NCBI GenBank assembly: GCA_964542165.1
Contig: CAZITQ010000011.1
Coordinates: 1-64,000 of the forward strand
Reading direction: 5' to 3'
Source: CAYTBN01 sp964542165
Lineage (GTDB): Bacteria; Myxococcota_A; UBA796; UBA9615; CAYRNR01
Length of the DNA stretch: 64,000 nt
A program made the position numbers and the translations under genes. This document shows positions 51,365-61,686 of the stretch, one piece after another; position 1 is the stretch's first letter, and each line of letters begins with the position of its first letter. The notes under the pieces are model-generated. The model saw only the letters and a program-made list of their open reading frames with translations, searched no databases and was not told the origin of the DNA.

Positions 51365-52658
51365 CTACTCCGCGCCCCTCGCGAGCTGACGGAGCCGCTC
51401 GACCGTGATCCCCAGCGCCGGGTCGTCCGAGGGCCCCACCTGGGACAGCAGCGGGCCGGGATCGCGTCGCAGCCGCGCCTCCGCCTCCAGCAGGCAGATG
51501 GTCAGGTCCACCTCCGGATCCGGGCTGGTGACCCGGGTTCCGTTCACCAGATGGACCCGTCGCACCACGCCGGCGGGCAGGTCGCCGGGGAGTTTCCTCT
51601 GGGGTGGGGCGGTGTGGAAATCGACGATCTCCCGGTCCTGCACCGGGCCGAGGACGGACTCACCTGCGAGCGCTGCCGCCGCACTGCGCCGCAGCTGATC
51701 CAGGTCTCCGCCCTCGGCAGCGCCGGCGATCACGTACCAGGCGGCGACCGCGCGCAGGTGGGGCATTGCCTCGGTCGGGAGCGCTGAGGCCACGGCCGGC
51801 GGCAGACAGAACACCTCCCGGAAGGTGGAGGTGGCCGCCTTGGACCAGCGCGCCTGCACGGTCTCGGGGTCCGCTTCTCGGCCACCGCCCCCGAACCCGA
51901 GCCCGACCTCGAACAGCTCGGCCCATTGCTCCTGCATCACCGGGCAGCGGCCTCCCGAATCGCCGAGCACCGGCTCGAGCACGTGCCATACGCAGTCGGA
52001 CTGGAATTGGCCGCCGAAGTCGCACAGCGGGAAGGCCCGCTGCATGGCCGCGGCGCCGCCGCTCCGGACCGCCTCCTGGGCCGCGAAGAACTGGCACTCT
52101 CGGCGCAGATCCAGATCGTCGAGGCAGCCACAGATCCCCACCACGTCCCCACCCTCGTGGCGGCTCGCGGCCTCGGCCAGCTCCCGGGCGCACTCGAAGG
52201 GGGTCTGTCCATCCTCACAAGGGGCTTCGAAGCAGGCGAACTCCAGGGCTGCCGCCTCCGGATCCGGGGCCGGGGCACCGCTCAGGGACGACTCGGACTT
52301 CTCGATCAGGTGGGGGCGCTTGGCCAGGGTCGAGCACCGCTCCCTCGCCGGCTCGCGCTTCAGACGAGCGCAGATCGCGGGGGGGGGCGGGTAGGCCCCC
52401 GGCGCGTGGACCAACAACTGCTCCACGGCGATCTGCTGTTCGAGATCCGTGGGCAACTCGTTGATCGAGTCCAGCTCGGCCCACGGGTCGTCTCCCGTGA
52501 CCGCCGGACGCGCAGACTGCCCCGGGCCGGGCGACGCCGGCGCGGGCTCCCCCGGCACCCCATCCCGGGCGGTGTCGGGCTGGGAGCAGCCGATCCCGAG
52601 GACCAGCGCGAGCACGATCCCGGCGGACGGGAGGAGGCACCGGGCGTTGGCGCGGGGG

Positions 52659-52666
<8 letters not shown>
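51365..52666 (-). CDS. Cys-rich lipoprotein of unknown function
   Basis: 433 residues starting at GTG 52666. The lipobox is LVLGIGC, then a Pro/Ala-rich linker (about 30-60). The main domain is helical with about 12 Cys (CFEAPCEDG, GICGCLDDLDLRRECQF, LCDFGGQFQSDC), likely disulfide-bonded. No family recognised. The start overlaps the NtrC-type gene's stop by 8 bases, so expression is linked to that regulator. Confidence 0.65.
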
Positions 52667-54065
<1,399 letters not shown>

Positions 54066-54219
54066 GGAGTTCGCCTTCGTTGATGAATTGAATTAGCACG
54101 AAGCCGTCTGTCTCTCCAGGACCGCGGGCCCGGGACCGCGCGCGTGGCGCGCCCTTCTCGACCTGCACGGCGAGAGACGATGACGTACACTTCGTCGAAC
54201 CATCGGAGGAGTCGACTTC

Positions 54220-54780
54220 ATGAGACGCCCCAGCATTGCGCTCCGCGCACCCCTGTCGGCCCTGGCCCTGGCGATCACCCTCGCCGCGGCGGCCCCGGCC
54301 CTCGCGGGCGGCAAGGCCCCCGACTTCACCCTACCCGACCTGGACGGCCGCAACGTCTCCCTCTCCGACTTCTCGGGGAAGGTGGTGGTGCTGAGCTTCT
54401 GGGCCCAATGGTGCGGCCCGTGCAAGGCGGAGATGCCCTACCTGGAGGCGATGTACAAGGAGCTCCAGGACCAGGGGTTGGTCATCCTGTCGATCTCGCT
54501 CGACGACGCGAAGAACGAGCCGCTGGTGAAGCAGATCATCCGCTCCGGCCAGTACACCTTCCCCGTGCTGCTGGACAGGAACACCGAGGTCGTCGGCCTG
54601 TTCAACCCGCGCCAGTCGGTGCCGTACACCGTGGTGATCGGCAGGGACGGGGCGATCCACAGCAAGCACGAGGGCTACGCCCCCGGCGACGAGGTCAAGC
54701 TCAAGGTCGAGGTCGAGGCGCTGCTGGGCATCGGCGATCCGCCATCGTCTCCGGGCGGCTCGGCGGGCAGCGGAGGCTAG
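54220..54780 (+). CDS. TlpA/ResA-like exported thioredoxin
   Basis: 186 residues. The signal peptide is about 1-29 (LALAITLAAAAPALAGG). The AhpC/TSA-type thioredoxin fold has the redox pair in FWAQWCGPCKAEMPYLEAMY, and cis-Pro in SVPYTVVI. It probably reduces disulfides or supports cytochrome or outer-membrane protein maturation. It is seven bases upstream of an OM protein gene. The C terminus is a short Gly/Ser tail. Confidence 0.9.
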   Translation: MRRPSIALRAPLSALALAITLAAAAPALAGGKAPDFTLPDLDGRNVSLSDFSGKVVVLSFWAQWCGPCKAEMPYLEAMYKELQDQGLVILSISLDDAKNEPLVKQIIRSGQYTFPVLLDRNTEVVGLFNPRQSVPYTVVIGRDGAIHSKHEGYAPGDEVKLKVEVEALLGIGDPPSSPGGSAGSGG

Positions 54781-54787
54781 CTCGGCG

Positions 54788-56563
54788 GTGGAGCGGCAAC
54801 TCTGGCTCCCGGCGCCGTTTCTGGCGCTGGTCCTACTGGCGGTCCCCGCCACCGGCCACGGGGCCTCCCTGGAGGGCTACGACCCTGCCAGCCCGCTGGA
54901 AGGTGGCGCCTGGCTCCTGGACAACGGCCTCTACCTCAAGGCCTACAACTACCCCGAAGACGGGACGTTCCAGGACTTCTTCGAGCTGATCAACCGCACC
55001 CACACCCAGGTCCGCAAGGGGCCGTGGAACGTGGGAGTCCAGGTCGACGCGGTACTCAACGCGCCGCCGGCGGACCCCGTGGAGGGGCCGGTCAATCCCC
55101 TGTTCGGCACCCCCGCACCCCGCCACGCGGTCGAGGACGCGTACCTGGTCCCCGAGAAGGTCTTCCTCCAGTACCGCAGCCGGCGCTTCAAGGTCGAGAT
55201 CGGGGACAGCTACCTGAGCATCGGCAAGGGCATCGCCCTGTCCCTGGCCCGACGCCCGGAGATCGATCAGGACAACAGCCTGCGCGGCGTCAAGCTCAGC
55301 CTCACCACCTCGCCTGTGAACTGGACCGCGTTCGCCGGCCTGATCAACGCCCAGAACATCTCGGTGGTGTCCATCAACCGGGCGCTACAGCTTCCCGCCG
55401 GGGAGTTCGTGTTCGGCACCGCCGGCCTGATCCGGCCCAGCACCTCGCTGGAGATCGGCTTGCACGGGATCGGCGTCACCTTCGACCGCCCCAACGAGGA
55501 CGGATCGCGGATGGCGGTGGATCGGCTGACCCTGATCCGCCAACCGGTCCAGCTCGGGACCTTCGGCGGCACCCTGCGCTTCCCCCGCCTGGGCCCGGTG
55601 GACTGGTTCACCGAGGGGGACGTGTTCGTCTACGGCAAGACGCCCGAGGGCGAGACCCCGGTCTACCAGCTCGAGGGCGAGGAGAACGAGCTGCACACCG
55701 GCTACGCCATCTACTCGGGGGCCCAGGTCTTCGGCACCAACGTGGCGTTCCTGGCCGAGATCAAGCGCTACAAGGACCACCTGCGCCAGAGCCGGGTCGC
55801 CCGGGGGACCGAGAACCCGATGGTCACGCCCCCCACCCAGGAGCTCGAGGAGGTCATCCAGCCGGACAGCCAGCACGCGGTCACGTCCAACGCCATGACC
55901 GGCTACCGGCTGCGCTGGACCATGTACGTGCCCAAGACCTCCCACAACCTCTACGTCAACTTCGCCAACTTCGTCGACGACGCTGACGTCCCGGGTCACG
56001 ACCGGGAGGTCATCTTCCATCCCCACATGGGTGCCCAGTTCTTCTGGGGTCCCGGCCACCATCTCTTCCTCACCGCCGGGTACCGGGGCGAGTTCAACAT
56101 CGAGGACGACACCCCCCTGGACCGCGAGTTCGGCGACGACCACATGTGGCACCTGTTCGTGGACGGGGCCGTGGTGATCAAGGCGTCGACCCTGGAGCTG
56201 GCCTCCAACGTGCGGATCTTCGAGGAGACCGGAGACGACGGCAACGACTGGTTCTCCGCCGAGTCCTCCCTGAGCTGGCACTACAAGGGATTCCTCTCGG
56301 TGGCGCTGCTGTTCGACGCCACCAGCGAGGGCTCCTCCCTGTCCGGTCCCCTCGCGGTACCCGGAAACCTGCTGATGTCCGACGATCCCGCGAAGCCGCT
56401 GGGGCTGTTCGGCGGCATCGAGGCGGGGGTCCACCCCACCCCCGCCACCTCGGTCAAGGTCTTCGCCGGCGCCCAGAAACAGGGGCTGCGCTGCACCGGT
56501 GGCGTGTGCCGCTGGCTGCCGGGCTTCTCCGGCGTCCGGGCCGAGTTCACCATGTCCCTGTGA
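54788..56563 (+). CDS. DUF6029-like outer-membrane protein
   Basis: 591 residues starting at GTG 54788. After a signal peptide (about 1-26) the protein is beta-strand rich and recalls DUF6029: KVFLQYRSRRFKVEIGDSYL, SIGKGIALSLARRPEIDQDN and SLRGVKLSLTTSP. The C terminus EFTMSL fits an outer-membrane barrel. It is encoded directly after the TlpA-like gene, so the two may work together in the envelope. The family function is unknown to me. Confidence 0.75.
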   Translation: MERQLWLPAPFLALVLLAVPATGHGASLEGYDPASPLEGGAWLLDNGLYLKAYNYPEDGTFQDFFELINRTHTQVRKGPWNVGVQVDAVLNAPPADPVEGPVNPLFGTPAPRHAVEDAYLVPEKVFLQYRSRRFKVEIGDSYLSIGKGIALSLARRPEIDQDNSLRGVKLSLTTSPVNWTAFAGLINAQNISVVSINRALQLPAGEFVFGTAGLIRPSTSLEIGLHGIGVTFDRPNEDGSRMAVDRLTLIRQPVQLGTFGGTLRFPRLGPVDWFTEGDVFVYGKTPEGETPVYQLEGEENELHTGYAIYSGAQVFGTNVAFLAEIKRYKDHLRQSRVARGTENPMVTPPTQELEEVIQPDSQHAVTSNAMTGYRLRWTMYVPKTSHNLYVNFANFVDDADVPGHDREVIFHPHMGAQFFWGPGHHLFLTAGYRGEFNIEDDTPLDREFGDDHMWHLFVDGAVVIKASTLELASNVRIFEETGDDGNDWFSAESSLSWHYKGFLSVALLFDATSEGSSLSGPLAVPGNLLMSDDPAKPLGLFGGIEAGVHPTPATSVKVFAGAQKQGLRCTGGVCRWLPGFSGVRAEFTMSL

Positions 56564-56629
56564 CGCGGGCGTCCCGACTTCGTTGAATGGCAGGCGGGGA
56601 CTCCCCGTCGGTGAGACTGTGGGCCCGGA

Positions 56630-56658
56630 TTGCACCGCGTCGGATTCGGGACGATACT
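56630..56658 (+). promoter_or_regulatory. Candidate promoter for the discoidin-like gene
   Basis: TTGCAC (56630-56635), 17 bases, GATACT (56653-56658). The transcript would begin near 56665, about 40 bases before ATG 56707. A short palindrome (56595-56607) lies upstream. Confidence 0.45.
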
Positions 56659-56706
56659 GCACGCGCGGTTTCCACGTGGATCTCCGCGGGAAGTAGGGAG
56701 TAGCGG

Positions 56707-57720
56707 ATGCACCTGCGCTTCGGATTGCTCGGCACCGTCGCCGTCATCGCCCTGGTCCCGGCTCTGGTTGCCGCGGCCAAGCCGGTCCCCGTCTCGAGCG
56801 TGACCGCCAGCGCGAGCTGGGAGCAGGAGGGGTACACCTTCCAGCCCGAGAGCGTGACCGACGACCGGCTGTACACCTTCTGGGTCGCCGGCGGGCCGGG
56901 GGGCGGGCTGTCGGACTACGTCGACATCCGCTTCGACGGCAACCAGTCCATCAGCGCCATGGAGATCTGGAACGGCTGCCAGGTGGACCAGGACTCCTAC
57001 GACGCCCGGGCGCGGGCCTCCAAGCTCAAGCTGCAGATCGGCTTCGGTGAGGAGGAGGTCGACGTGGCCGACACGTTCGGCAAGCAGAGGATCGCGTTCT
57101 CGAAGACCCACACCACCAACAAGATCCGCATCTTCTTCAAGGGCATGCACCACGGCGAGTCCTGGGACAAGATCACCATCTCCGAGATCCGCTTCGTCAA
57201 CGACGACCCCGAGGAGTTCGTCACCGGCGGCTCCGCGACCGCCAGTTCCACCCTCGAGGGCGGTGACTACGGCGCCGCCAACCTGATCGACGGCTTCGCC
57301 GACACCATGTGGTGCGAAGGGGTCAAGGACGGCGAGGAGGACGAGGGCGACCGCAGGGACAAGAAGGCGCCTCAGACCAGCATGGACCGCACCCGCAACT
57401 TCACCCAGGAGGGCGGCGGCGCGGGCGAGTGGTTCAAGGTGGATCTGGGCGGGCGGCGGACCCTGGACAAGATCGGCATCGTCATCGGCGACGTCTTCGA
57501 CCACCAGACCTTCTCCGAGTCGAGCCGGCCGGCGACGCTGACCGTGCGCTTCTCGGACAACAGCACCGAGACCTGGGAGCTGCAAGACACCGCCGAATGG
57601 CAGTTCCTGGAGCTCAGCAGCAAGACCGCCAACTGGGTCAAGTTCGAGATCGACTCGGTCACCCTGGGCAAGCGCTGGAACGACAGCGCCGTGGGCGAAG
57701 TCCGCTTCTGGGGTCAGTGA
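56707..57720 (+). CDS. Exported protein with two discoidin (F5/8-type C)-like domains
   Basis: 337 residues. The signal peptide is about 1-23. Two beta-sandwich domains follow (about 25-165 and 170-337): the first has SVTDDRLYTFWVAGGPG and VDIRFDGNQSISAMEIWNG, the second GAANLIDGFADTMWCEG and WFKVDLGGRRTLDKIGI, the galactose-binding/NADase-type glycan-binding pattern. It is probably a glycan binder in the periplasm or at the surface. It may act with the GH92 and GH20 enzymes encoded earlier, though it is far from them. Confidence 0.78.
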   Translation: MHLRFGLLGTVAVIALVPALVAAAKPVPVSSVTASASWEQEGYTFQPESVTDDRLYTFWVAGGPGGGLSDYVDIRFDGNQSISAMEIWNGCQVDQDSYDARARASKLKLQIGFGEEEVDVADTFGKQRIAFSKTHTTNKIRIFFKGMHHGESWDKITISEIRFVNDDPEEFVTGGSATASSTLEGGDYGAANLIDGFADTMWCEGVKDGEEDEGDRRDKKAPQTSMDRTRNFTQEGGGAGEWFKVDLGGRRTLDKIGIVIGDVFDHQTFSESSRPATLTVRFSDNSTETWELQDTAEWQFLELSSKTANWVKFEIDSVTLGKRWNDSAVGEVRFWGQ

Positions 57721-57733
57721 TCCCCGGACCCGG

Positions 57734-57859
57734 TCAGAGCACGTCGTAGACCTGGGGCAGCAGGTTCTCCTCGGGACAGCTGAGCAGCAGCATCGCGGCC
57801 ACCGCCAGCACCACCAGCGCGGCACCGAGGATCCACCAGATATCCCGCTTCCAGTTCAC
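57734..57859 (-). CDS. 41-residue single-span membrane or lipoprotein
   Basis: A small gene from GTG 57859 to TGA 57734-57736, in the gap between two plus-strand genes. Residues 7-26 form a membrane span (IWWILGAALVVLAVAAMLLL), followed by SC, so LLLSC may be a lipobox. The mature tail would then be only 14 residues (CPEENLLPQVYDVL). Start choice is uncertain; GGAGG lies 13 bases upstream. Real-gene status rests on the clean span and the charge pattern (NWKRD before it). Confidence 0.5.
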   Translation of the reverse strand: MNWKRDIWWILGAALVVLAVAAMLLLSCPEENLLPQVYDVL

Positions 57860-57958
57860 GACCGTCCCCGATCCTCCAAGGGTCCGCGCCCGTGCGGACG
57901 CCGGATCCCTGGGGCATCATAGGGAGCGCCGTCGACCGGTTCAACGGAACGGATTGCC

Positions 57959-58981
57959 ATGGCCCCGCTCCCCTCTCCCCGCCGCGCTCCCATCCCCTGG
58001 CTGTCGGCCCTGGTGGCCCTGGCCGCCGTGATCGCCGGGGGGCTGGTCGTCGTCCACCGTCACCGGACGAGCCCCCTGTCCGACCCCGTCTCTCGAAGCG
58101 CCCCGGAGCTGGGCCACGACGCCCAGCAACTCAAGCCGAACCTGCGGGATGCGGTGATCGTGGCCATCGACCGTCCCCACAACCCCTGGGAGCTCCACGA
58201 TCGCGGCGGACATCGCCGCGTGACCCGCCAGCGGTCCTTCCTGGTGTCGACCAACTCTCTCGGGTTCCGTGGGCCGGAGATCCAGGTGCCCGCCGCGGGC
58301 CCGCGGATCCTCTGCGTGGGCGACTCGGTGACCTTCGGCTGGGGGGTGACCTACGAGGAGAGCTGGCCGGTGCGGCTGGGAACCGAGCTGGGCCGGGACG
58401 TGGTCAACGCCGGGTGGCCCGCCGCGGAGATGGACGAGCTGGTCGCCTGGATCCGGGCCCACGCGAGGGAGCTGGATCCCGACGTGGTGCTCCTGTGCAA
58501 GGGCCTGACCGACGAGGAGATGGAGTCCGGCGCCCGGGGGCAGCTGGCCGATCTGGCGGCCGAGCTGGATCCCGTGCGGCTGGGGTACATCGAGCCGCCC
58601 GTGAGCACCTTCCACCCGGGGAGCGCGGGGGAGGAGGACGACTACGAGACCGCCCCCTACTGGCTTCCCGCCAAGGTGCCCGGGATCGCCCTCACCCCCA
58701 CCTTCCGGTCTCAGCTCCCCCTTCCCGGCGTGACCGGGGAGCTGGGTCCCTCGGTCCAGCGGATGCACCGCTGGCCGGGGGGGGAGGTCCTGGTGGAGGC
58801 CCCCACCCCGCCCGAGGGCCTCGCCGACGGCATCATCGCGGCGTTCGAGGCCGATCCGGCGCTGCGCGAACCCCTGTTCATCGACGAGGGTCACCCGGAC
58901 GCGGAGGGGTACGCCCTGTTCGCCCGCGAGGTCGCCCGGTGGCTGGGGGAGCTGGGGTGGGTGCCCGGCGAAGTCCGCTGA
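57959..58981 (+). CDS. Exported SGNH/GDSL-like hydrolase
   Basis: 340 residues. An N-terminal span (LSALVALAAVIAGGLVVVH) acts as signal or anchor. The SGNH-like domain has LCVGDSVTFGWGV (Ser in block I), VVNAGWPAAEMDEL in place of block II, and DEGHPDAEGYALF with the catalytic Asp/His (block V). The substrate could be an acyl or acetyl ester; the family is broad. Its stop TGA directly abuts the convergent gene's stop, forming TGATCA. Confidence 0.75.
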   Translation: MAPLPSPRRAPIPWLSALVALAAVIAGGLVVVHRHRTSPLSDPVSRSAPELGHDAQQLKPNLRDAVIVAIDRPHNPWELHDRGGHRRVTRQRSFLVSTNSLGFRGPEIQVPAAGPRILCVGDSVTFGWGVTYEESWPVRLGTELGRDVVNAGWPAAEMDELVAWIRAHARELDPDVVLLCKGLTDEEMESGARGQLADLAAELDPVRLGYIEPPVSTFHPGSAGEEDDYETAPYWLPAKVPGIALTPTFRSQLPLPGVTGELGPSVQRMHRWPGGEVLVEAPTPPEGLADGIIAAFEADPALREPLFIDEGHPDAEGYALFAREVARWLGELGWVPGEVR

Positions 58982-59959
58982 TCAGGGGGGCACGGCGGCG
59001 TCGCCCGCCTCGAGGAACTCCGGGCTCTGGTGCCGGAGCTCGGTCTCCTGCACCAGCTCGAACACGTCCTCGTCCACGGGCCCGCCGGACTCCACCGGCA
59101 TCAGCGTCGAGGTGAGGCGCTCGGGGCCGTCCGCGCTCCGGTCGAGCACCACGCGTCCAAGGTACTTGCCCCGCCCGCCGGCGTGAACCACGGCGGCGTC
59201 ACGGATCCGGATCGCGGTCTCGGTTCGCGACCGGCTCCCCGCGCTGAGGATCAGGTCGACACCCCGCACCCTGCGGGCGATCCGCTTCTCCGTGTCCGGG
59301 TCCAGCGCCGACAGCAGGATGATCAGCTCGGCGCCCTGCTCGCGGGCCGCGGCCACCGCCACCTTCGCCGTGGCCAGGGGGTCCTCGGTCCGGTAGCCCC
59401 GGCCCTCCATGTCCCCCGGCAGCAGGCCGATCACGGCGGCCCGGACACCGGCGCGGTCCAGGTGCAACACCGGTGTGAACACCGGGCGCTCCGTGCCGGG
59501 ATCGATCAGGTTGGTGCTGAGCAGGGGGAAGGCGGACCGTCCCTGGAGCTTCTGCAGGTACTCCAGGCCGGCGGCCAGGTCGTGGACCCCCACGTTCACC
59601 GCGTCCACGCCCATCAGGCTGTAGGCATCCATCAACAGCAGGGCATCGGCCCGACGCCAGGCCTCGGCGTCGTCACCCAGCCCCACCGGTGAACGGAACA
59701 GCAGGTTGCCCGCGTCCAGGACCAGCGTCGGCGAGCCCTCCGCGCGCACTTCGCCCACCAGAAAGGCCCGCTGGGCGACGCCTCCCAGGGGCTGGTCGCG
59801 ACAGTCGCAGCCCGCGTAGCTGCCACGCACGTCGCCGGTGAACAGCACGGTGAGGTCTTCGGCGGCAGCGGCCACGCAGGGAAGCGAAAGCAGCGCTGTC
59901 GCCAGAAGAAGCTGCGACAGGGCCATGCGGCCCCCCCGGTCGAAAACGTCCTTGGTCAT
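58982..59959 (-). CDS. 5'-nucleotidase-like metallophosphoesterase, exported
   Basis: 325 residues. The signal peptide is about 13-35 (LATALLSLPCVAAAAEDL). The UshA/5'-nucleotidase N-terminal metallophosphoesterase pattern is only partial: FTGDVRGSYAGCDC in place of the usual FTNDxHG, VLDAGN, VDAVNVGVHDLAAGLEYL, and a late His in AVVHAGGRGKYLGRV. The C-terminal nucleotidase domain is missing. ATG 59959 was chosen; ATG 59926 would shorten the leader to a bare hydrophobic signal. Confidence 0.75.
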   Translation of the reverse strand: MTKDVFDRGGRMALSQLLLATALLSLPCVAAAAEDLTVLFTGDVRGSYAGCDCRDQPLGGVAQRAFLVGEVRAEGSPTLVLDAGNLLFRSPVGLGDDAEAWRRADALLLMDAYSLMGVDAVNVGVHDLAAGLEYLQKLQGRSAFPLLSTNLIDPGTERPVFTPVLHLDRAGVRAAVIGLLPGDMEGRGYRTEDPLATAKVAVAAAREQGAELIILLSALDPDTEKRIARRVRGVDLILSAGSRSRTETAIRIRDAAVVHAGGRGKYLGRVVLDRSADGPERLTSTLMPVESGGPVDEDVFELVQETELRHQSPEFLEAGDAAVPP

Positions 59960-60069
59960 CGCCGATCCTGTTCCCCACGGTCGGGGATTGGCTTCCAACG
60001 CGCCGATGCGAAGCTATGATGTAATACACGGGTTTTCGGGGCGGAGGAAAGCCGCCCGCGGGAGGCACG

Positions 60070-61104
60070 ATGCCAACGAACCGCATTGCCAGGATGACAG
60101 GGATCGCCGGCCTGGTGCTGGCCATGGGCCTGATGTCCTGCAACGAGTACAACTTCCAGGGCTCGTTGATCGAGGACATCTTCTTTCAAGAACCCGCCTC
60201 GCAGGTCGACATCCTGTTCGTGATGGACAACTCCGTGTCCATGGAGCAGGAGCAGAACGACGTGGCGGACAACTTCACCAAGTTCATCGAGAACATCGAG
60301 GAGACCAACGCGGACTGGCAGATCGGGATCATCACCACCGACATGGTGGAGGTCACCCAGCGGGGACGCCTGCAGGGCGAGCCGCCGATCATCACGCCCG
60401 AAACCCCCGACTACCAGGAGGTCTTCGCCAGCAACATCCGCGTCGGCACCGACGGCTACCCCATCGAGCGCGGGCTGTCCGCGGCCCTGGCGGCGGTCAC
60501 ACCCCCCCTGACCACCCACGAGAACGAGGGCTTCATCCGCGAGAACGCGACGCTGGCGATCATCGTGGTCAGCGACGAGAACGACTGCTCGGACAACGGC
60601 CAGCTCATCGGGGACGACCAGGCGGCGTGCTACCAGGAGGCCGAGAAGCTGGTGCCGGTGCCCCAGTTCGTCACCGGGTTCCGCGAGGCCAAGGCCGACC
60701 CGGCCATGGTCTCTTTCTCGGCCATCGTGGAGCTGGAGTCCAACAGCGGCTACGCCTCCTGCGGCGAGGCCTCCACCGGCCACCGCTACATCAAGGTCGT
60801 GCGCATGCTCGGCGGGATCACCCGCTCCATCTGCGGCGAATACGACGACGTGATGGACGAGATGGGCCTGTCGGTGGCCGGGATCCGCTCCTCCTTCCAG
60901 CTCACCCGCACCCCGGACGTCTGCTCGATCACCGCCACGGTGGACAACGTGGAGGTCCCCCGGGACGACACCAAGGTCAATGGCTGGACCTACGACCTGG
61001 AGTCCAACTACATCGTGTTCTTCGGCCAGTCCGTGCCCCCTCGCGGCTCCATGATCACGGTCACCTACTCGTCGGGTAATGGCGAGCTGGCCTGCGACGG
61101 CTGA
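60070..61104 (+). CDS. vWA-domain lipoprotein
   Basis: 344 residues. The lipobox is LAMGLMSC. A von Willebrand A domain follows (about 45-250) with an intact MIDAS start (VMDNSVSM), a Thr-containing loop (IITTDMV) and a later Asp loop (IVVSDENDCSD). A C-terminal beta domain (about 275-344) is probably structural. It is most likely a surface adhesin or protein-binding factor. The start is preceded by GGGAGGCACG, and an AT-rich -10-like TATGAT (60015-60020) lies upstream. Confidence 0.85.
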   Translation: MPTNRIARMTGIAGLVLAMGLMSCNEYNFQGSLIEDIFFQEPASQVDILFVMDNSVSMEQEQNDVADNFTKFIENIEETNADWQIGIITTDMVEVTQRGRLQGEPPIITPETPDYQEVFASNIRVGTDGYPIERGLSAALAAVTPPLTTHENEGFIRENATLAIIVVSDENDCSDNGQLIGDDQAACYQEAEKLVPVPQFVTGFREAKADPAMVSFSAIVELESNSGYASCGEASTGHRYIKVVRMLGGITRSICGEYDDVMDEMGLSVAGIRSSFQLTRTPDVCSITATVDNVEVPRDDTKVNGWTYDLESNYIVFFGQSVPPRGSMITVTYSSGNGELACDG

Positions 61105-61120
61105 GTACTCCAGGGGGCCC

Positions 61121-61675
61121 CTACGGCCCCAGCGACAGCGCCCACAGCATCACGTCCGTGTAGTCCACCAGACCGAAGAGTGCGCCCAGGGCCGCGCCGC
61201 CGAGGAGGTCGGTGGGGTAGTGGGCCCCCAGATAGAACCGGGTCGCGGGGATGACCAGGGCCCAGGGGGTGACCCAGGGGGCCGCGGGGTGCCCGGTGAG
61301 CCACAACCCCACCAGCAGGGCGATGGCTGTGGAGGTGTGGGTCGAGGGGAAGGAGGGATCCGTCGGGGGACGGATGGCGACCGGGGCGTCGGCCATGGCG
61401 TCGAAGGGGCGGCGGCGGCGGGTGATCCGCTTGACCACCTGGCCGACGATCAGCGACAGGCCCGCACCGAACATCGCCGCCAGCAGGGTCTCCTGCCGCT
61501 CGATCACGAAGACCTCCCGCCGGCAGAGCACCGCCAGGACGGTGGCGGTGAGCCCCCAGACCGCTCCGGCCCCCGTATAGGTGAGGGCGGCCATCGCGAG
61601 GGTGAGGGATCGTCGCCGGCGACGCGCGATCCACCGCATCGCCTGCCGGTCGACGTCGAGGAGGCGGGCCCACAC
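61121..61675 (-). CDS. PAP2-family phosphatase
   Basis: 184 residues from GTG 61675, which follows GGAGG by 5 bases and the ArsA-like gene's stop by 11. There are four to five membrane spans and the three PAP2 motifs: VKRITRRRRPFD, SFPSTHT and TRFYLGAHYPTD. It hydrolyses phosphate from a lipid such as undecaprenyl diphosphate or phosphatidate. It is the last gene of a minus-strand run with two ArsA-like ATPases. Confidence 0.9.
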   Translation of the reverse strand: MWARLLDVDRQAMRWIARRRRRSLTLAMAALTYTGAGAVWGLTATVLAVLCRREVFVIERQETLLAAMFGAGLSLIVGQVVKRITRRRRPFDAMADAPVAIRPPTDPSFPSTHTSTAIALLVGLWLTGHPAAPWVTPWALVIPATRFYLGAHYPTDLLGGAALGALFGLVDYTDVMLWALSLGP

Positions 61676-61686
61676 GAGCGCCTCCG

